A stretch of 64,000 nucleotides of DNA from Pedobacter miscanthi (lineage in GTDB: Bacteria; Bacteroidota; Bacteroidia; Sphingobacteriales; Sphingobacteriaceae), in the NCBI RefSeq assembly GCF_003315595.1, contig NZ_QNQU01000005.1, forward strand, positions 171,718-235,717, given 5' to 3'. Shown piece after piece: positions 1 to 8,924 of the stretch (the stretch's first letter is position 1; each line of letters opens with the position of its first letter). The notes under the pieces are model-generated. The model was not told where the DNA came from. It saw only the letters and a program-made list of their open reading frames with translations, and searched no databases. The translations under genes were made by a program, and so were the position numbers.

Positions 1-13
1 CCTTGATAGATTT

Positions 14-420
14 CTCGGCTACGTTGCCCTCCGCTCGAAATGACGGAATCTCGTGAGACGTCATCTCGACTGTAGCACAGCGGAATGGAGAGATCTGTCT
101 CAAGACAGATTTAGCTTCGCTGAGCACTTACGTGGTTCTCGGCTACGTTGCCCTCCGCTCGAAATGACGGTATCTCGTGAGACGTCATCTCGACCGTAGC
201 ACAGCGTAACGGAGAGATCTGTCCCGAGATAGATTTAGCTTCGCTGAGCACTTACGTGGTTCTCGGCTACGTTGCACTCCGCTCGAAATGACGGTATCTC
301 GAGAGACGTCATCTCGACTGTAGCACAGCGGAATGGAGAGATCTGTCTCAAGACAGATTTAGCTTCGCTGAGCACTTACGTGGTTCTCGGCTTCGTTGCA
401 CTTCGCTCGAAATGACGACT
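14..420. repeat. Tandem array of a 124-bp palindromic intergenic repeat
   Basis: The word CTCGGCT(A/T)CGTTG begins at 14, 138, 262 and 386, so the period is exactly 124 bp, with three full copies and a partial fourth. Each unit carries inverted arms (CGTCATCTCGA against CTCGAAATGACG) around an interior that also folds on itself (AGATCTGTCT and AGACAGAT). Copies differ by only a few substitutions. Single, more divergent copies lie elsewhere in the window (4984-5093, 54513-54593 and others). The arrangement looks like a REP/BIME- or MITE-like element; no transposase is present here. Confidence 0.9.
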
Positions 421-604
421 TTTTGATTGAAGACTATAGACTTCGGACTCCGGACTGAAGACTTCCAACTCCAAACTATTTCCATCATCAAAAAATAAAC
501 GTAATTTTATAATCATAAAAAATCAAAACAATTTCAGTGTAAAAAGATTTAATGAAAATGCATTTTCCCTCAAATAAACCATTAATACCATCATATTTAC
601 GTTC
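421..604. other. Intergenic stretch with short-word repeats, no gene
   Basis: Bases 421-480 consist of degenerate repeats of GACT-containing words (AGACTATAGACTTCGGACTCCGGACTG...). The rest, up to the first gene, is AT-rich leader sequence. I see no convincing -7 element or RNA gene. Confidence 0.6.
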
Positions 605-1819
605 ATGAACTATAAACAATTGCAGGAAGATGTAAAAACGCATGTTAGCGAATACTTCCATACCCATAACGATCCGCGGTTGGTTTATCATAATTTCGAG
701 CATACCCAGGAGGTTGTAAATGCGGCACAGCAAATTGCCAATCATTATCAGCTTAACGAGCAGGATTTTTTTACCGTAACCGTTGCAGCCTATTTTCATG
801 ATACCGGCTATTTTGAAGATGCGCTAAACCATGAGGCAAAAGGGGCCGAACTGGCCGACCAATTTTTGGCCCGACATAAGGTAAATCAGGAAGTACGCGA
901 CAGTGTAAAGAGCGCTATTTTAGCGACAAAAATACCACAGCAGCCTAAAAACGAAATCGACAAAATCATCTGTGATGCCGACCTTTTCCATTTAGGCCTG
1001 CCCGATTTCCGTGCAAAAGGAAAACTGATGCACAAAGAAAACGAACTGATTTATAAAAAAGACATCAGTAAACTCGAATGGCGCAAAAAAGATATCCAGT
1101 TTATGGAATCGCACCATTACCATACCGATTATGCCAATTTGTTGTTGAGCGATCAGAAGCAAAAAAACATAGATAAGCTGAAAAGTAAACTAACCGCTCA
1201 GGAAGAAATCAGCACCGAACTCGAAGAGCCTAAAAATTTTGCTCCGGTAATTATCAAAGACAAAAAGAAAAAGGATAAAGATGACCGCCCTGATAAAGGT
1301 ATCGAAACCATGTTCAGGATTACTTCGGCCAATAACCAGCGTTTGAGCGATATGGCCGATAACAAGGCACACATCCTCATTACCGTAAACTCCATCATGC
1401 TTTCGTTGATCGTGAGTTTGTTGTTAAGGCGTTTAGAAGATCACGGCAACCTGATTATCCCGACTTTTATTTTATTGATGGTCAGTTTAACCTGCGTAGT
1501 GGTTTCCATTTTATCCACCCGTCCGTCTATTCCTAAAGGCGAATTTACCCAGGAAGATATGGACAAGAAAAAAGTAAACCTTTTGTTTTTTGGTAACTTT
1601 TATAAAATGAGTTTGCCCAGTTATACCGATGGCATGATTAAGGTAATGAACGATAAAGATTTTTTATACGGAACCCTTATTACTGATGTATACTCGCAGG
1701 GTGTGGTGTTGGGCCGCAAATATAAACTGATCCGCCTGGCTTATAATATCTTCATGTTTGGCTTAATTGCAGCAGTATTGGCATTTGTAATAGCATACGC
1801 AGCGTACGGAAAACTTTAA
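605..1819 (+). CDS. HD-domain phosphohydrolase fused to a PycTM-like membrane effector domain
   Basis: The N-terminal ~190 residues form an HD-superfamily metal-dependent phosphohydrolase: His29/His33 (YHNFEH), the His65-Asp66 doublet (AAYFHDTGY), His76 and Asp124/Asp126 (CDADLFHLG) are all present. A lysine/aspartate-rich linker (about 215-231) leads to a C-terminal membrane module that begins with a conserved-looking segment ending in Asp252-Asn-Lys-Ala255, followed by membrane helices at about 257-275, 282-304 and 381-401. That module resembles the PycTM/DUF5706 domain, known as the membrane-disrupting effector of Pycsar anti-phage systems. No cyclase gene is adjacent. The stop codon overlaps the ATG of ppk1 by one base, so the two are co-transcribed. 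The HD assignment is firm and the PycTM assignment is fairly sure from recall. The substrate and any defence role are inference. Confidence 0.85.
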   Translation: MNYKQLQEDVKTHVSEYFHTHNDPRLVYHNFEHTQEVVNAAQQIANHYQLNEQDFFTVTVAAYFHDTGYFEDALNHEAKGAELADQFLARHKVNQEVRDSVKSAILATKIPQQPKNEIDKIICDADLFHLGLPDFRAKGKLMHKENELIYKKDISKLEWRKKDIQFMESHHYHTDYANLLLSDQKQKNIDKLKSKLTAQEEISTELEEPKNFAPVIIKDKKKKDKDDRPDKGIETMFRITSANNQRLSDMADNKAHILITVNSIMLSLIVSLLLRRLEDHGNLIIPTFILLMVSLTCVVVSILSTRPSIPKGEFTQEDMDKKKVNLLFFGNFYKMSLPSYTDGMIKVMNDKDFLYGTLITDVYSQGVVLGRKYKLIRLAYNIFMFGLIAAVLAFVIAYAAYGKL

Positions 1820-3858
1820 TGGAAACAACAACCGAAACCTCTTTTTTCAACAGGGATTTAAGCTGGCTAAAATTTAACGAGCGCATTTTGGTGGAAGCCG
1901 AACGCAATACCGTTCCGCTTCTCGAAAGAATCAAGTTCTTATCAATATTTTCTTCCAACCTCGATGAATTTTACCGCGTGAGGATGCCTGTACTGCTTGC
2001 CCTCGAAAAATTGAGCAATAAAGAAGATAACGACATCAAAATCGATGATAATCTGCTGAATACTGCCAATCAGCTTATTTCTGATCAACAACAGCGCTAT
2101 GGCAAAATATTAAAATCAGATATTATTCCCCAGCTGAAAGAAAATAAAATAAATTTAATTTATGGTGAGCCATTTCCCAAAGAAATCAAGACAAGTGTTA
2201 GCAGGTATTTTTTGAGTCAGGTAATGGCCTTTTTGCAGCCCGTACACATTAACCAGGACACCAACTTTTTTCCGGCCAACAACGAGCTTTATTTTCTGGT
2301 TACCTTAAAAAAGAATAACGAAACCGAAGCAATAATTCTAAATATTCCTTCCAGTCAGTTGCCCCGTTTTTATAAGGTAGAAGCAGGCGAAGAAACCTTT
2401 ATTGTGTTCCTGGATGATATTATCCGTTTCCATTTAGACAGGATTTTCCCTGAAGGAGAAATTACAGGTTGTTACAGTTTCAAGATTACAAGAGATGCAG
2501 AAATAGACCTGAAAGACGAATATCCGGGCAGTTTATCCGATCAATTGGAGAAACAATTGCTTAAACGCGATTCGGGTTTGGCTACACGTTTTCTTCACCA
2601 GCCAGGCATACCGGCCAATGTTTTCGAACTGCTTAAAAAACTGTTCAACCTTAAAAAAGCCAACAGGATAGAAGGCGGGCAGTACCATAACCTTAAGGAT
2701 TTTATGGGTTTCCCGGTTAATTCTCCAAAACTATCTAACAAAAACTGGTCAAAAATCTGCAATACCGATTTCATTGATGGTTCTTTAACCGAGGCCATTT
2801 ATAAAGACGATATCATTGTTCATACACCTTACCAGAGTTACGACAGTGTGCTGCGGTTTTTTAACGAAGCTGCTATTGATGAAGAGGTACGTGAAATATA
2901 TGTAACGCTTTACCGCGTGGCCAGCGATTCGAAAATTGTAAATGCCCTCATCAGCGCTGCCAAAAATGGTAAAAAAGTAACTGTACTGGTAGAGCTTAAA
3001 GCCCGTTTTGATGAAGCCAACAACATTAAATGGGCCAAAAAAATGAAAGAGGTTGGCGTTGATATCATTTACAGTGTTACCGCGTTAAAAGTACACGCCA
3101 AAGTGGCCCTGGTTAAACGAAAAACAGGCGACCGGATGCATTATTCGGGTTTATTTGCCACCGGAAACTTTAACGAAAGCACTGCTGCCTTTTACACCGA
3201 TCATATTTTAATGACGGCCAATAAGGAAATGCTTAGGGAGGTGGAACTGCTTTTTATTTTCCTTGCCAAAAGGGTTAAACCAAGCTCTGCCGATCTGATT
3301 AATTTCAGGCATTTACTCGTGGCGCAGTTTAACCTGCAAACAGTTTTTCTGGAGCTGATTGATCGCGAGATTGAACATGCCAAACAAGGCAAACCTTCGG
3401 GCATTACCATTAAAATGAACAACCTCGAAGAAAAAGTATTAATCAATAAACTTTACGAAGCTTCGCAGGCAGGAGTAAAGATCGATATGATTGTGCGGAG
3501 CATCTGCCGTTTGGTTCCGGGTGTGAAGGGAATGAGTGAAAACATTAAAGTTACCCGAATAGTTGATCGTTATTTAGAACATGGCCGCGTATTTATCTTT
3601 CACAATCTCGGCAAAAACGATGTGTACCTGGGGTCGGCCGATTGGATGAACCGGAATATTTACCGAAGGATTGAAGTTTGTTTTCCCATTTATAATGAGC
3701 AGATTAAACAGGAAATGATAGAAATTATTGAAATCCAGAAACAGGATAATGTTCAGGCCGTTTGTATAGATGAACACATGGATAACATTCCGGTTAAAAC
3801 TGGCGGGGTTCTTGTTTCTTCCCAGCATGATATTTATGAGTTTTTGAACAATAAATAA
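1819..3858 (+). CDS. ppk1: Polyphosphate kinase 1
   Basis: Reversibly transfers the gamma-phosphate of ATP to long-chain polyphosphate. The 679-residue length is typical of the family. The N-terminal signature (RDLSWLKFNERIL, then SSNLDEFYRVRM) is present. The phospholipase-D-like catalytic half carries the autophosphorylated histidine in KVHAKVAL (His426), the ATGNFNE motif, and the second active-site histidine in FIFHNLGK (His595). The start ATG overlaps the preceding HD-PycTM stop (TAATG), implying translational coupling. The pairing of a phosphohydrolase/effector protein with polyphosphate synthesis suggests a stress-response link, which is inference. The identity is very sure. Confidence 0.97.
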   Translation: METTTETSFFNRDLSWLKFNERILVEAERNTVPLLERIKFLSIFSSNLDEFYRVRMPVLLALEKLSNKEDNDIKIDDNLLNTANQLISDQQQRYGKILKSDIIPQLKENKINLIYGEPFPKEIKTSVSRYFLSQVMAFLQPVHINQDTNFFPANNELYFLVTLKKNNETEAIILNIPSSQLPRFYKVEAGEETFIVFLDDIIRFHLDRIFPEGEITGCYSFKITRDAEIDLKDEYPGSLSDQLEKQLLKRDSGLATRFLHQPGIPANVFELLKKLFNLKKANRIEGGQYHNLKDFMGFPVNSPKLSNKNWSKICNTDFIDGSLTEAIYKDDIIVHTPYQSYDSVLRFFNEAAIDEEVREIYVTLYRVASDSKIVNALISAAKNGKKVTVLVELKARFDEANNIKWAKKMKEVGVDIIYSVTALKVHAKVALVKRKTGDRMHYSGLFATGNFNESTAAFYTDHILMTANKEMLREVELLFIFLAKRVKPSSADLINFRHLLVAQFNLQTVFLELIDREIEHAKQGKPSGITIKMNNLEEKVLINKLYEASQAGVKIDMIVRSICRLVPGVKGMSENIKVTRIVDRYLEHGRVFIFHNLGKNDVYLGSADWMNRNIYRRIEVCFPIYNEQIKQEMIEIIEIQKQDNVQAVCIDEHMDNIPVKTGGVLVSSQHDIYEFLNNK

Positions 3859-3899
3859 AGCGCCGTGGGCCGTGGTGTGTCCACACGGACCAAAGCGAT

Positions 3900-3990
3900 C
3901 GTCATTTCGACTGAAGCGAAGCGAAATGGAGAAATCTATCAAGCGATAACTAATCGTTCATAGATCTCTCCGCTACGGTCGAGATGACGG
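3900..3990. repeat. Dispersed palindromic repeat (CGTCATTTCGA family)
   Basis: A single divergent copy of the family seen at 1-420. It starts CGTCATTTCGACTGAAGCG and ends GGTCGAGATGACGG, so the ends are inverted complements. It lies just after ppk1, where its transcript would form a long imperfect hairpin. Confidence 0.85.
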
Positions 3991-4031
3991 ACCGAAGGCG
4001 GGACAACTGATAACAATTAAACTTTACCCTT

Positions 4032-4943
4032 ATGAAATACAATAAAACTTTTCTTGCCTCCAGCTTTTTAATTGCTACTGCTTTTTTTAGTGTATCCTGT
4101 GTAAACGGTAACCGTGATGATAAAAAAGGCGAAACTGCCGAAACAACTTCAGCAAGTGCAGCATCAAAATCAGATTTTCCTTACGATCTGGCCAATCCCG
4201 TAAAATACAACATGCCGCATAACCTCTTCGAAATTTCTGGTATTGTATTTCACAACGGCGATCCCAAAGAAGTATTTGCCATTCAGGATGAAGATGGCGA
4301 TTTGTTCCATTTAGGTTTGGGCGATAAAGAATCAAAGTTTACCAAATTTGGAGCAAAAGGTGATTACGAAGATGTTACCATCATCAAAAATTATTTTATT
4401 GTATTAAAAAGCAATGGGGAATTACATACTTTTCCAATTTCGGAACTGAACAAGCCAGAGGCCGGAAAGGTAACCAAAACCAAAGACCTGGTGCCAAAAG
4501 CCGAATACGAAGGATTGGCCGCTGATGAAAAAAATAACATGGTTTACGTGTTAACGAAAGATAGCAAACCCGATTCTAAAGCAAAAGCTTCGAGTATTTA
4601 TGGCTTCAAATTTAACAATGATGCATCTTTAACAGCTGCGGGAGAATTCAGCCTTTCACACAAAGAGATCGAAAAAGCATCAGGAAGTTCAAAATCAAGG
4701 TTTCGCCCTTCTGCATTGGCTAAAAATCCAAAAACGAATGAGTGGTACATACTTTCATCCGTAAATAAACTGCTCGTGATTACCGATGCAGATTTTAAGG
4801 TAAAATCAACCCAGTCATTAGATCCTGACTTATTTAACCAGCCCGAAGGCATTGCATTCGACCGTGATAATAACCTGTACATCTCTAACGAAGGCGGAAC
4901 ACTTGCTGCGGGTAATATTTTGTTGTTTAAAGTTAAGAAATAA
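4032..4943 (+). CDS. SdiA-regulated-type beta-propeller lipoprotein
   Basis: A 303-residue lipoprotein. The signal peptide ends in a lipobox with Cys23 (FFSVSC), followed by a Ser/Thr/Ala-rich linker. The rest has repeated propeller-blade motifs: EISGIVFH, YEDVTI, YEGLAADE, and near the end PEGIAFDRDNNLYISNEGG. These are characteristic of the SdiA-regulated domain (NHL/strictosidine-synthase-like six-bladed propeller). Members are envelope proteins of unknown biochemical role; despite the name, quorum sensing is not implied. It is flanked on both sides by palindromic repeats and appears monocistronic. The fold is likely; the function is unknown. Confidence 0.75.
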   Translation: MKYNKTFLASSFLIATAFFSVSCVNGNRDDKKGETAETTSASAASKSDFPYDLANPVKYNMPHNLFEISGIVFHNGDPKEVFAIQDEDGDLFHLGLGDKESKFTKFGAKGDYEDVTIIKNYFIVLKSNGELHTFPISELNKPEAGKVTKTKDLVPKAEYEGLAADEKNNMVYVLTKDSKPDSKAKASSIYGFKFNNDASLTAAGEFSLSHKEIEKASGSSKSRFRPSALAKNPKTNEWYILSSVNKLLVITDADFKVKSTQSLDPDLFNQPEGIAFDRDNNLYISNEGGTLAAGNILLFKVKK

Positions 4944-4983
4944 GGTTTGGTGTTCTTGAATGTTCGTCATCTTGTAGATAAAT

Positions 4984-5093
4984 CGTCATCTCGACTGAAG
5001 CGTAGCGAAATGGAGAGATCTATCTCAAGGGTAGATTTAGCTTCGCTGAGCCTTCGTGTTCTCGGCTGCGTTATACTCCGCTCGAAATGACGG
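4984..5093. repeat. Dispersed palindromic repeat (full-length copy)
   Basis: The copy outside the first 420 bases most similar to the 124-bp tandem units. It has the arm CGTCATCTCGACTGAAGCG, the interior GGTAGATTTAGCTTCGCTGAG and the closing arm CTCGAAATGACGG. It lies between two genes on the same strand. Confidence 0.85.
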
Positions 5094-5177
5094 TAACCAG
5101 AGAGGAGTGATAACTTAACGTTATGCTTGGAAAACAAAATAATTTTAAAATAACTATCTTTATACAAACCTCCCAAT

Positions 5178-8100
5178 ATGATTAAAAGATTTACCCTTTT
5201 TACCATCTTATTTTTAATCAATTACATTGCCTTTGCGCAGGATGATGTAAAATACCGTGTAATTCTTTTCGGCGATGCAGGAGAGATGAATCCTGCCCAG
5301 ATGCAGGACCTTAAAAATGCAGCCAAGCAGATTTTACCAAAAAAAACAACTGTTGTTTACCTTGGCGATAATATTTATCCTACCGGAATGGGCCTCCCTG
5401 GAAGTGCAGAAGAAGAGGAAACCAAAAAAATATTGCGCTCGCAGTTTGAACCCATGCGTAAGATGGGTGCTGCCGTTTATTTTGTGCCCGGTAATCACGA
5501 TTGGGATAAATCAGGGCCAAAAGGTCTCGCTAAAATCAAAGCGCAAAGCGATTATCTTGCTGCTCAAAACGATCCATTATTAAAATTGATTCCTCAAAAT
5601 GGTTGTCCGGATCCTGTAGCCATTAAACTAACCGATAAATTAACCATCATTGCTTACGATAGCGAATGGTGGCTGTTTCCTTATAATAAATCAAATCCCG
5701 ATGGCGATTGCGATTGCCGTACAAAAGATGAGGTTCTGGTTAAAATGGAGCAGTTACTTGAAGAGAATAAGGATAAAGTAATCCTTCTGGCTTCGCACCA
5801 TCCCTTTCAGAGTTATGGTCCGCATGGGGGTTATTTCAATTTAAGGAACCACCTTTTTCCGTTAACCTCATTAAACAAAAACCTGTACATTCCTTTACCG
5901 GTTCTGGGTTCGGTTTATCCTTTACTGCGTTCCACCCTGTTAAGTCCCGAAGATTTAAACCATCCAGCTTATAAGGATATGATCAAATCCATCACCGGTG
6001 TATTTGGCGATTATCCAAACGTAACTTACGTTGCCGGCCATGAGCATGGACTGCAGCTGATCAAAGGCAAACAACTGCAGGTCATTAGCGGTTCAGGTTC
6101 AAAAGTATCACCAAATAAAGAAGGTAAAACCTCGCTCTTCCACGAAATGCAGCAAGGCTATGTTGTGGCCGATCAGTTGAAAAACAACGATATGCGTTAC
6201 GAATATTACATCTATTCCGATACCAGTGTTAAACGCGTTTACAGTTATATCAAAAAGTTCGAGGCCATCCCTCAAAAAGTGCGCAACAGGGATAAACCCA
6301 TTACCACCGATAGTATAATTGTACGCATTAAGCCTGAATATGATAGTGTTGGCCGTTTCCACCGTTATGTTTTTGGCGAAAATTACCGTAAAGAGTACGC
6401 CGAAAAAACAAAAGTACCTGTATTAAGGGTATCGCAGATGATGGGCGGTTTAAAAGCTACTCAGCGCGGCGGAGGTAACCAGTCGCGCTCCTTACGCTTA
6501 GAAGATAAAAACGGTAAAGAGTACGTATTGCGCAGTGTAGAAAAATACCCTGAAGTGCTTCTGCCGGCTGCCTTACGCGAAACTTTTGCCAAAGATGTAA
6601 TCAAAGATAACATGTCGGCACAGCACCCTTTTTCGGCTTTGGTTGTGCCTGATTTAGCAGATGCAGGTGGCATTGCACACAGCAATCCGATTATTGGCTG
6701 GGTTTCTCCGGATGATAACCTCGGCGAGTTTGAACCCGCTTTTGCCAATACTTTATGTTTATTTGAAGAGCGTGAGCCAACAGGAGATTCAGACAATTCT
6801 CCAAAAATGGATAAAAAACTTACAGATGATAATGATAACCGGTTGGATGGACCATCGTGGGTAAGGGCAAGGGCATTCGATATTTTATTGGGCGATTGGG
6901 ACAGGCACGAAGATCAGTGGCGCTGGAAAGCAACTAAAACCAAAGATGGACAGATTTACACACCGGTTCCGAGAGATCGTGACCAGGTATTTTTCAGATC
7001 AGACGGTTTTTTACAGCGTTATACCCAATCATCGTCGTTATTGCCAATGATGCAGGGTTACGAACGGGGGATACAAAATGTAAACTGGTTTTTATGGGAG
7101 GGCAGGGAAATCAGCAGCCGCTGGACAGCCAACATCGATGAGAAAGAGTTCGATCAGATTGTAAAAGATTTCTGTGCCAATTATAACGATGCGGTTTTCG
7201 AAAAAGCATTGAAAAAATTGCCTGAGCCAAGTTATTCATTACATCATGATGCCTTTTTGGCGCAGTTACGCAACAGGATTGCCACTTTGCCGAAACTAAT
7301 GAACCAGTATTACCACTTCTTTAACCGCATTGTGGATATAGAAGTAACCAACAAAAACGAACTGATCCAGATTACCGATGCCAATGATAAGGGATTACGG
7401 GTAAAAATCAATAAAATCTCTAAAGAAGGGAATATCAAGGAGGAACTTTTCGACAGAAAATTTGATCCGGATGTAACCAAAGAGATCAGGGTTTATATGC
7501 ATAATGGTAACGACAGTCTGATCCTGAACAATAAAAACTCTAACATCAAAATCAGGATTATTGGTGGCAAAGGCAATAAAGTTTACGATTTTGCCAATAG
7601 TAACAGTTTGGTAAGGCTTTACGGCAGAAAAGATAAAGCTACTTATAATGGCGAAGATGCTGATAAAATCAGGAAAATCATTTCTAACGATACCGCTAAT
7701 TTCAGCTATATCCCGAAAGATATGTACCGCAGAAATACCTGGTTGTTAAACGCAGGTTATAACCAGGATGATGGTATTTTATTGGGTTTAGTTTACAAAC
7801 AAACCAATCCGGGTTTCAGGAAACAGCCTTATGGCAATTCACAAACGGTTTCTTTCCTGCATTCTTTTTCTACAAAAGCATTCAGGTTTAACTATAAGGG
7901 TGAGTGGTTAAAAGCGTTGGGTAAGGGCGATATTGTAGTAAAAGCCGATGCTTTTGCCCCTAACAATACCCAGAATTTCTTTGGCTTAGGCAACGAAACC
8001 CATTTCGACGAACATGGCGACGATATCAGGTATTACCGCGCACGTTATAACCTGTACCAGTTAGATGCTGCCATCAGGTGGCGCCGCCCTAAATCTACTT

Positions 8101-8783
8101 TTAGTGTTGGCCCCTCATGGCAATATTACAAGTATAACAAGGAAGATAACGATGGACGTTTTATCGAAAATCTATCACAACTGCATTCAGCCGATTCGCT
8201 TACCGTACGCAATGAAAAAATGTTTGCCGGTGCATTTATCAATTTCACCAACAATACCCGCGATAACGACCTATTGCCAACGCTGGGTAGTTATGTTGAT
8301 TTTAAATTGCTGGGTTATAAAGGTGTAAATCAGTATTCTAACTCATACGGACAATTTACGGCAAGCATTGCCTTGTATAAAAACCTCGATGGCAGAAAAA
8401 ACTTCATTTTGGCAGACCGTTTTGGCGGTGGGGTAACCGTTGGTAAACCAGCCTTTTATCAGGCACTTTACCTCGGCGGACAGGGCAATCTGCTCGGTTA
8501 CCGCCAGTTTAGGTTTGCCGGCGAACACATGTTTTACAACAATTTAGAGCTTAGGGCCAAACTTGGCGACCTGGTAAGTTATGTTTTACCCGGACAAATT
8601 GGCTTATTGGGTTTTTATGATGTAGGCAGGGTGTGGAAACGTGACGAAGCATCAACAATATGGCACCACGGTGTAGGAGGGGGCGTTTATTTCGCTCCGG
8701 CATCACTCACAGTTGTGCGATTTGTGATGGGGCACTCCTCAGATGGCTGGTATCCTTATGTATCCCTTAACTTTAGGTACTAA
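5178..8783 (+). CDS. Secreted metallophosphoesterase with kinase-like middle region and C-terminal beta-barrel
   Basis: A 1201-residue protein with a Sec signal (residues 1-20, ending AFAQ). Residues ~25-340 are a calcineurin-like phosphoesterase with the complete metal set: GDAG (Asp33), GDN (Asp64, Asn65), GNHD (Asn106-Asp108), SHHP and GHEH. Residues ~430-700 contain a region resembling an atypical kinase: EYVLRSVEKYP at the strand where a beta-3 lysine would sit (Arg452/Lys456), GDWDRHED (Asp575, His577, Asp579) as a catalytic-loop candidate, and PRDRDQ (Asp600, Asp602) as a metal-binding candidate. From ~860 onward, alternating strands and a C-terminal aromatic end (FRY) indicate a BamA/surface-antigen-like outer-membrane barrel. 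The phosphoesterase is sure, the barrel likely, and the kinase-like region is inference. Confidence 0.85.
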   Translation: MIKRFTLFTILFLINYIAFAQDDVKYRVILFGDAGEMNPAQMQDLKNAAKQILPKKTTVVYLGDNIYPTGMGLPGSAEEEETKKILRSQFEPMRKMGAAVYFVPGNHDWDKSGPKGLAKIKAQSDYLAAQNDPLLKLIPQNGCPDPVAIKLTDKLTIIAYDSEWWLFPYNKSNPDGDCDCRTKDEVLVKMEQLLEENKDKVILLASHHPFQSYGPHGGYFNLRNHLFPLTSLNKNLYIPLPVLGSVYPLLRSTLLSPEDLNHPAYKDMIKSITGVFGDYPNVTYVAGHEHGLQLIKGKQLQVISGSGSKVSPNKEGKTSLFHEMQQGYVVADQLKNNDMRYEYYIYSDTSVKRVYSYIKKFEAIPQKVRNRDKPITTDSIIVRIKPEYDSVGRFHRYVFGENYRKEYAEKTKVPVLRVSQMMGGLKATQRGGGNQSRSLRLEDKNGKEYVLRSVEKYPEVLLPAALRETFAKDVIKDNMSAQHPFSALVVPDLADAGGIAHSNPIIGWVSPDDNLGEFEPAFANTLCLFEEREPTGDSDNSPKMDKKLTDDNDNRLDGPSWVRARAFDILLGDWDRHEDQWRWKATKTKDGQIYTPVPRDRDQVFFRSDGFLQRYTQSSSLLPMMQGYERGIQNVNWFLWEGREISSRWTANIDEKEFDQIVKDFCANYNDAVFEKALKKLPEPSYSLHHDAFLAQLRNRIATLPKLMNQYYHFFNRIVDIEVTNKNELIQITDANDKGLRVKINKISKEGNIKEELFDRKFDPDVTKEIRVYMHNGNDSLILNNKNSNIKIRIIGGKGNKVYDFANSNSLVRLYGRKDKATYNGEDADKIRKIISNDTANFSYIPKDMYRRNTWLLNAGYNQDDGILLGLVYKQTNPGFRKQPYGNSQTVSFLHSFSTKAFRFNYKGEWLKALGKGDIVVKADAFAPNNTQNFFGLGNETHFDEHGDDIRYYRARYNLYQLDAAIRWRRPKSTFSVGPSWQYYKYNKEDNDGRFIENLSQLHSADSLTVRNEKMFAGAFINFTNNTRDNDLLPTLGSYVDFKLLGYKGVNQYSNSYGQFTASIALYKNLDGRKNFILADRFGGGVTVGKPAFYQALYLGGQGNLLGYRQFRFAGEHMFYNNLELRAKLGDLVSYVLPGQIGLLGFYDVGRVWKRDEASTIWHHGVGGGVYFAPASLTVVRFVMGHSSDGWYPYVSLNFRY

Positions 8784-8857
8784 ATTTGTGTAACATATTT
8801 ATAGATGTAATATCCAACTATTACGTTCAGCAGACGAACATTGCTTTAACGAGTGTG

Positions 8858-8865
8858 TATCTTTG
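8858..8865 (+). promoter_or_regulatory. Candidate -7 element for the GAF-domain gene
   Basis: TATCTTTG matches the Bacteroidota -7 consensus TAnnTTTG. The nearest upstream TTG (8841-8843) is only 14 bases away, shorter than usual, so the -33 element is uncertain. The 5' leader would be about 55 nt. Confidence 0.45.
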
Positions 8866-8924
8866 CAAAGAATTAGTAATTAAACAGATAACTATAATTT
8901 TTACACTATAGCAAAACTTATACA

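Noticed and set aside
1..420. CRISPR array
   Set aside because: The period is 124 bp with no variable spacers between short identical repeats, and the units themselves are long palindromes; no cas gene is present.
605..3858. Complete Pycsar operon
   Set aside because: No nucleotide cyclase gene is adjacent; only the effector-like membrane module is present, so the two-gene system cannot be claimed.
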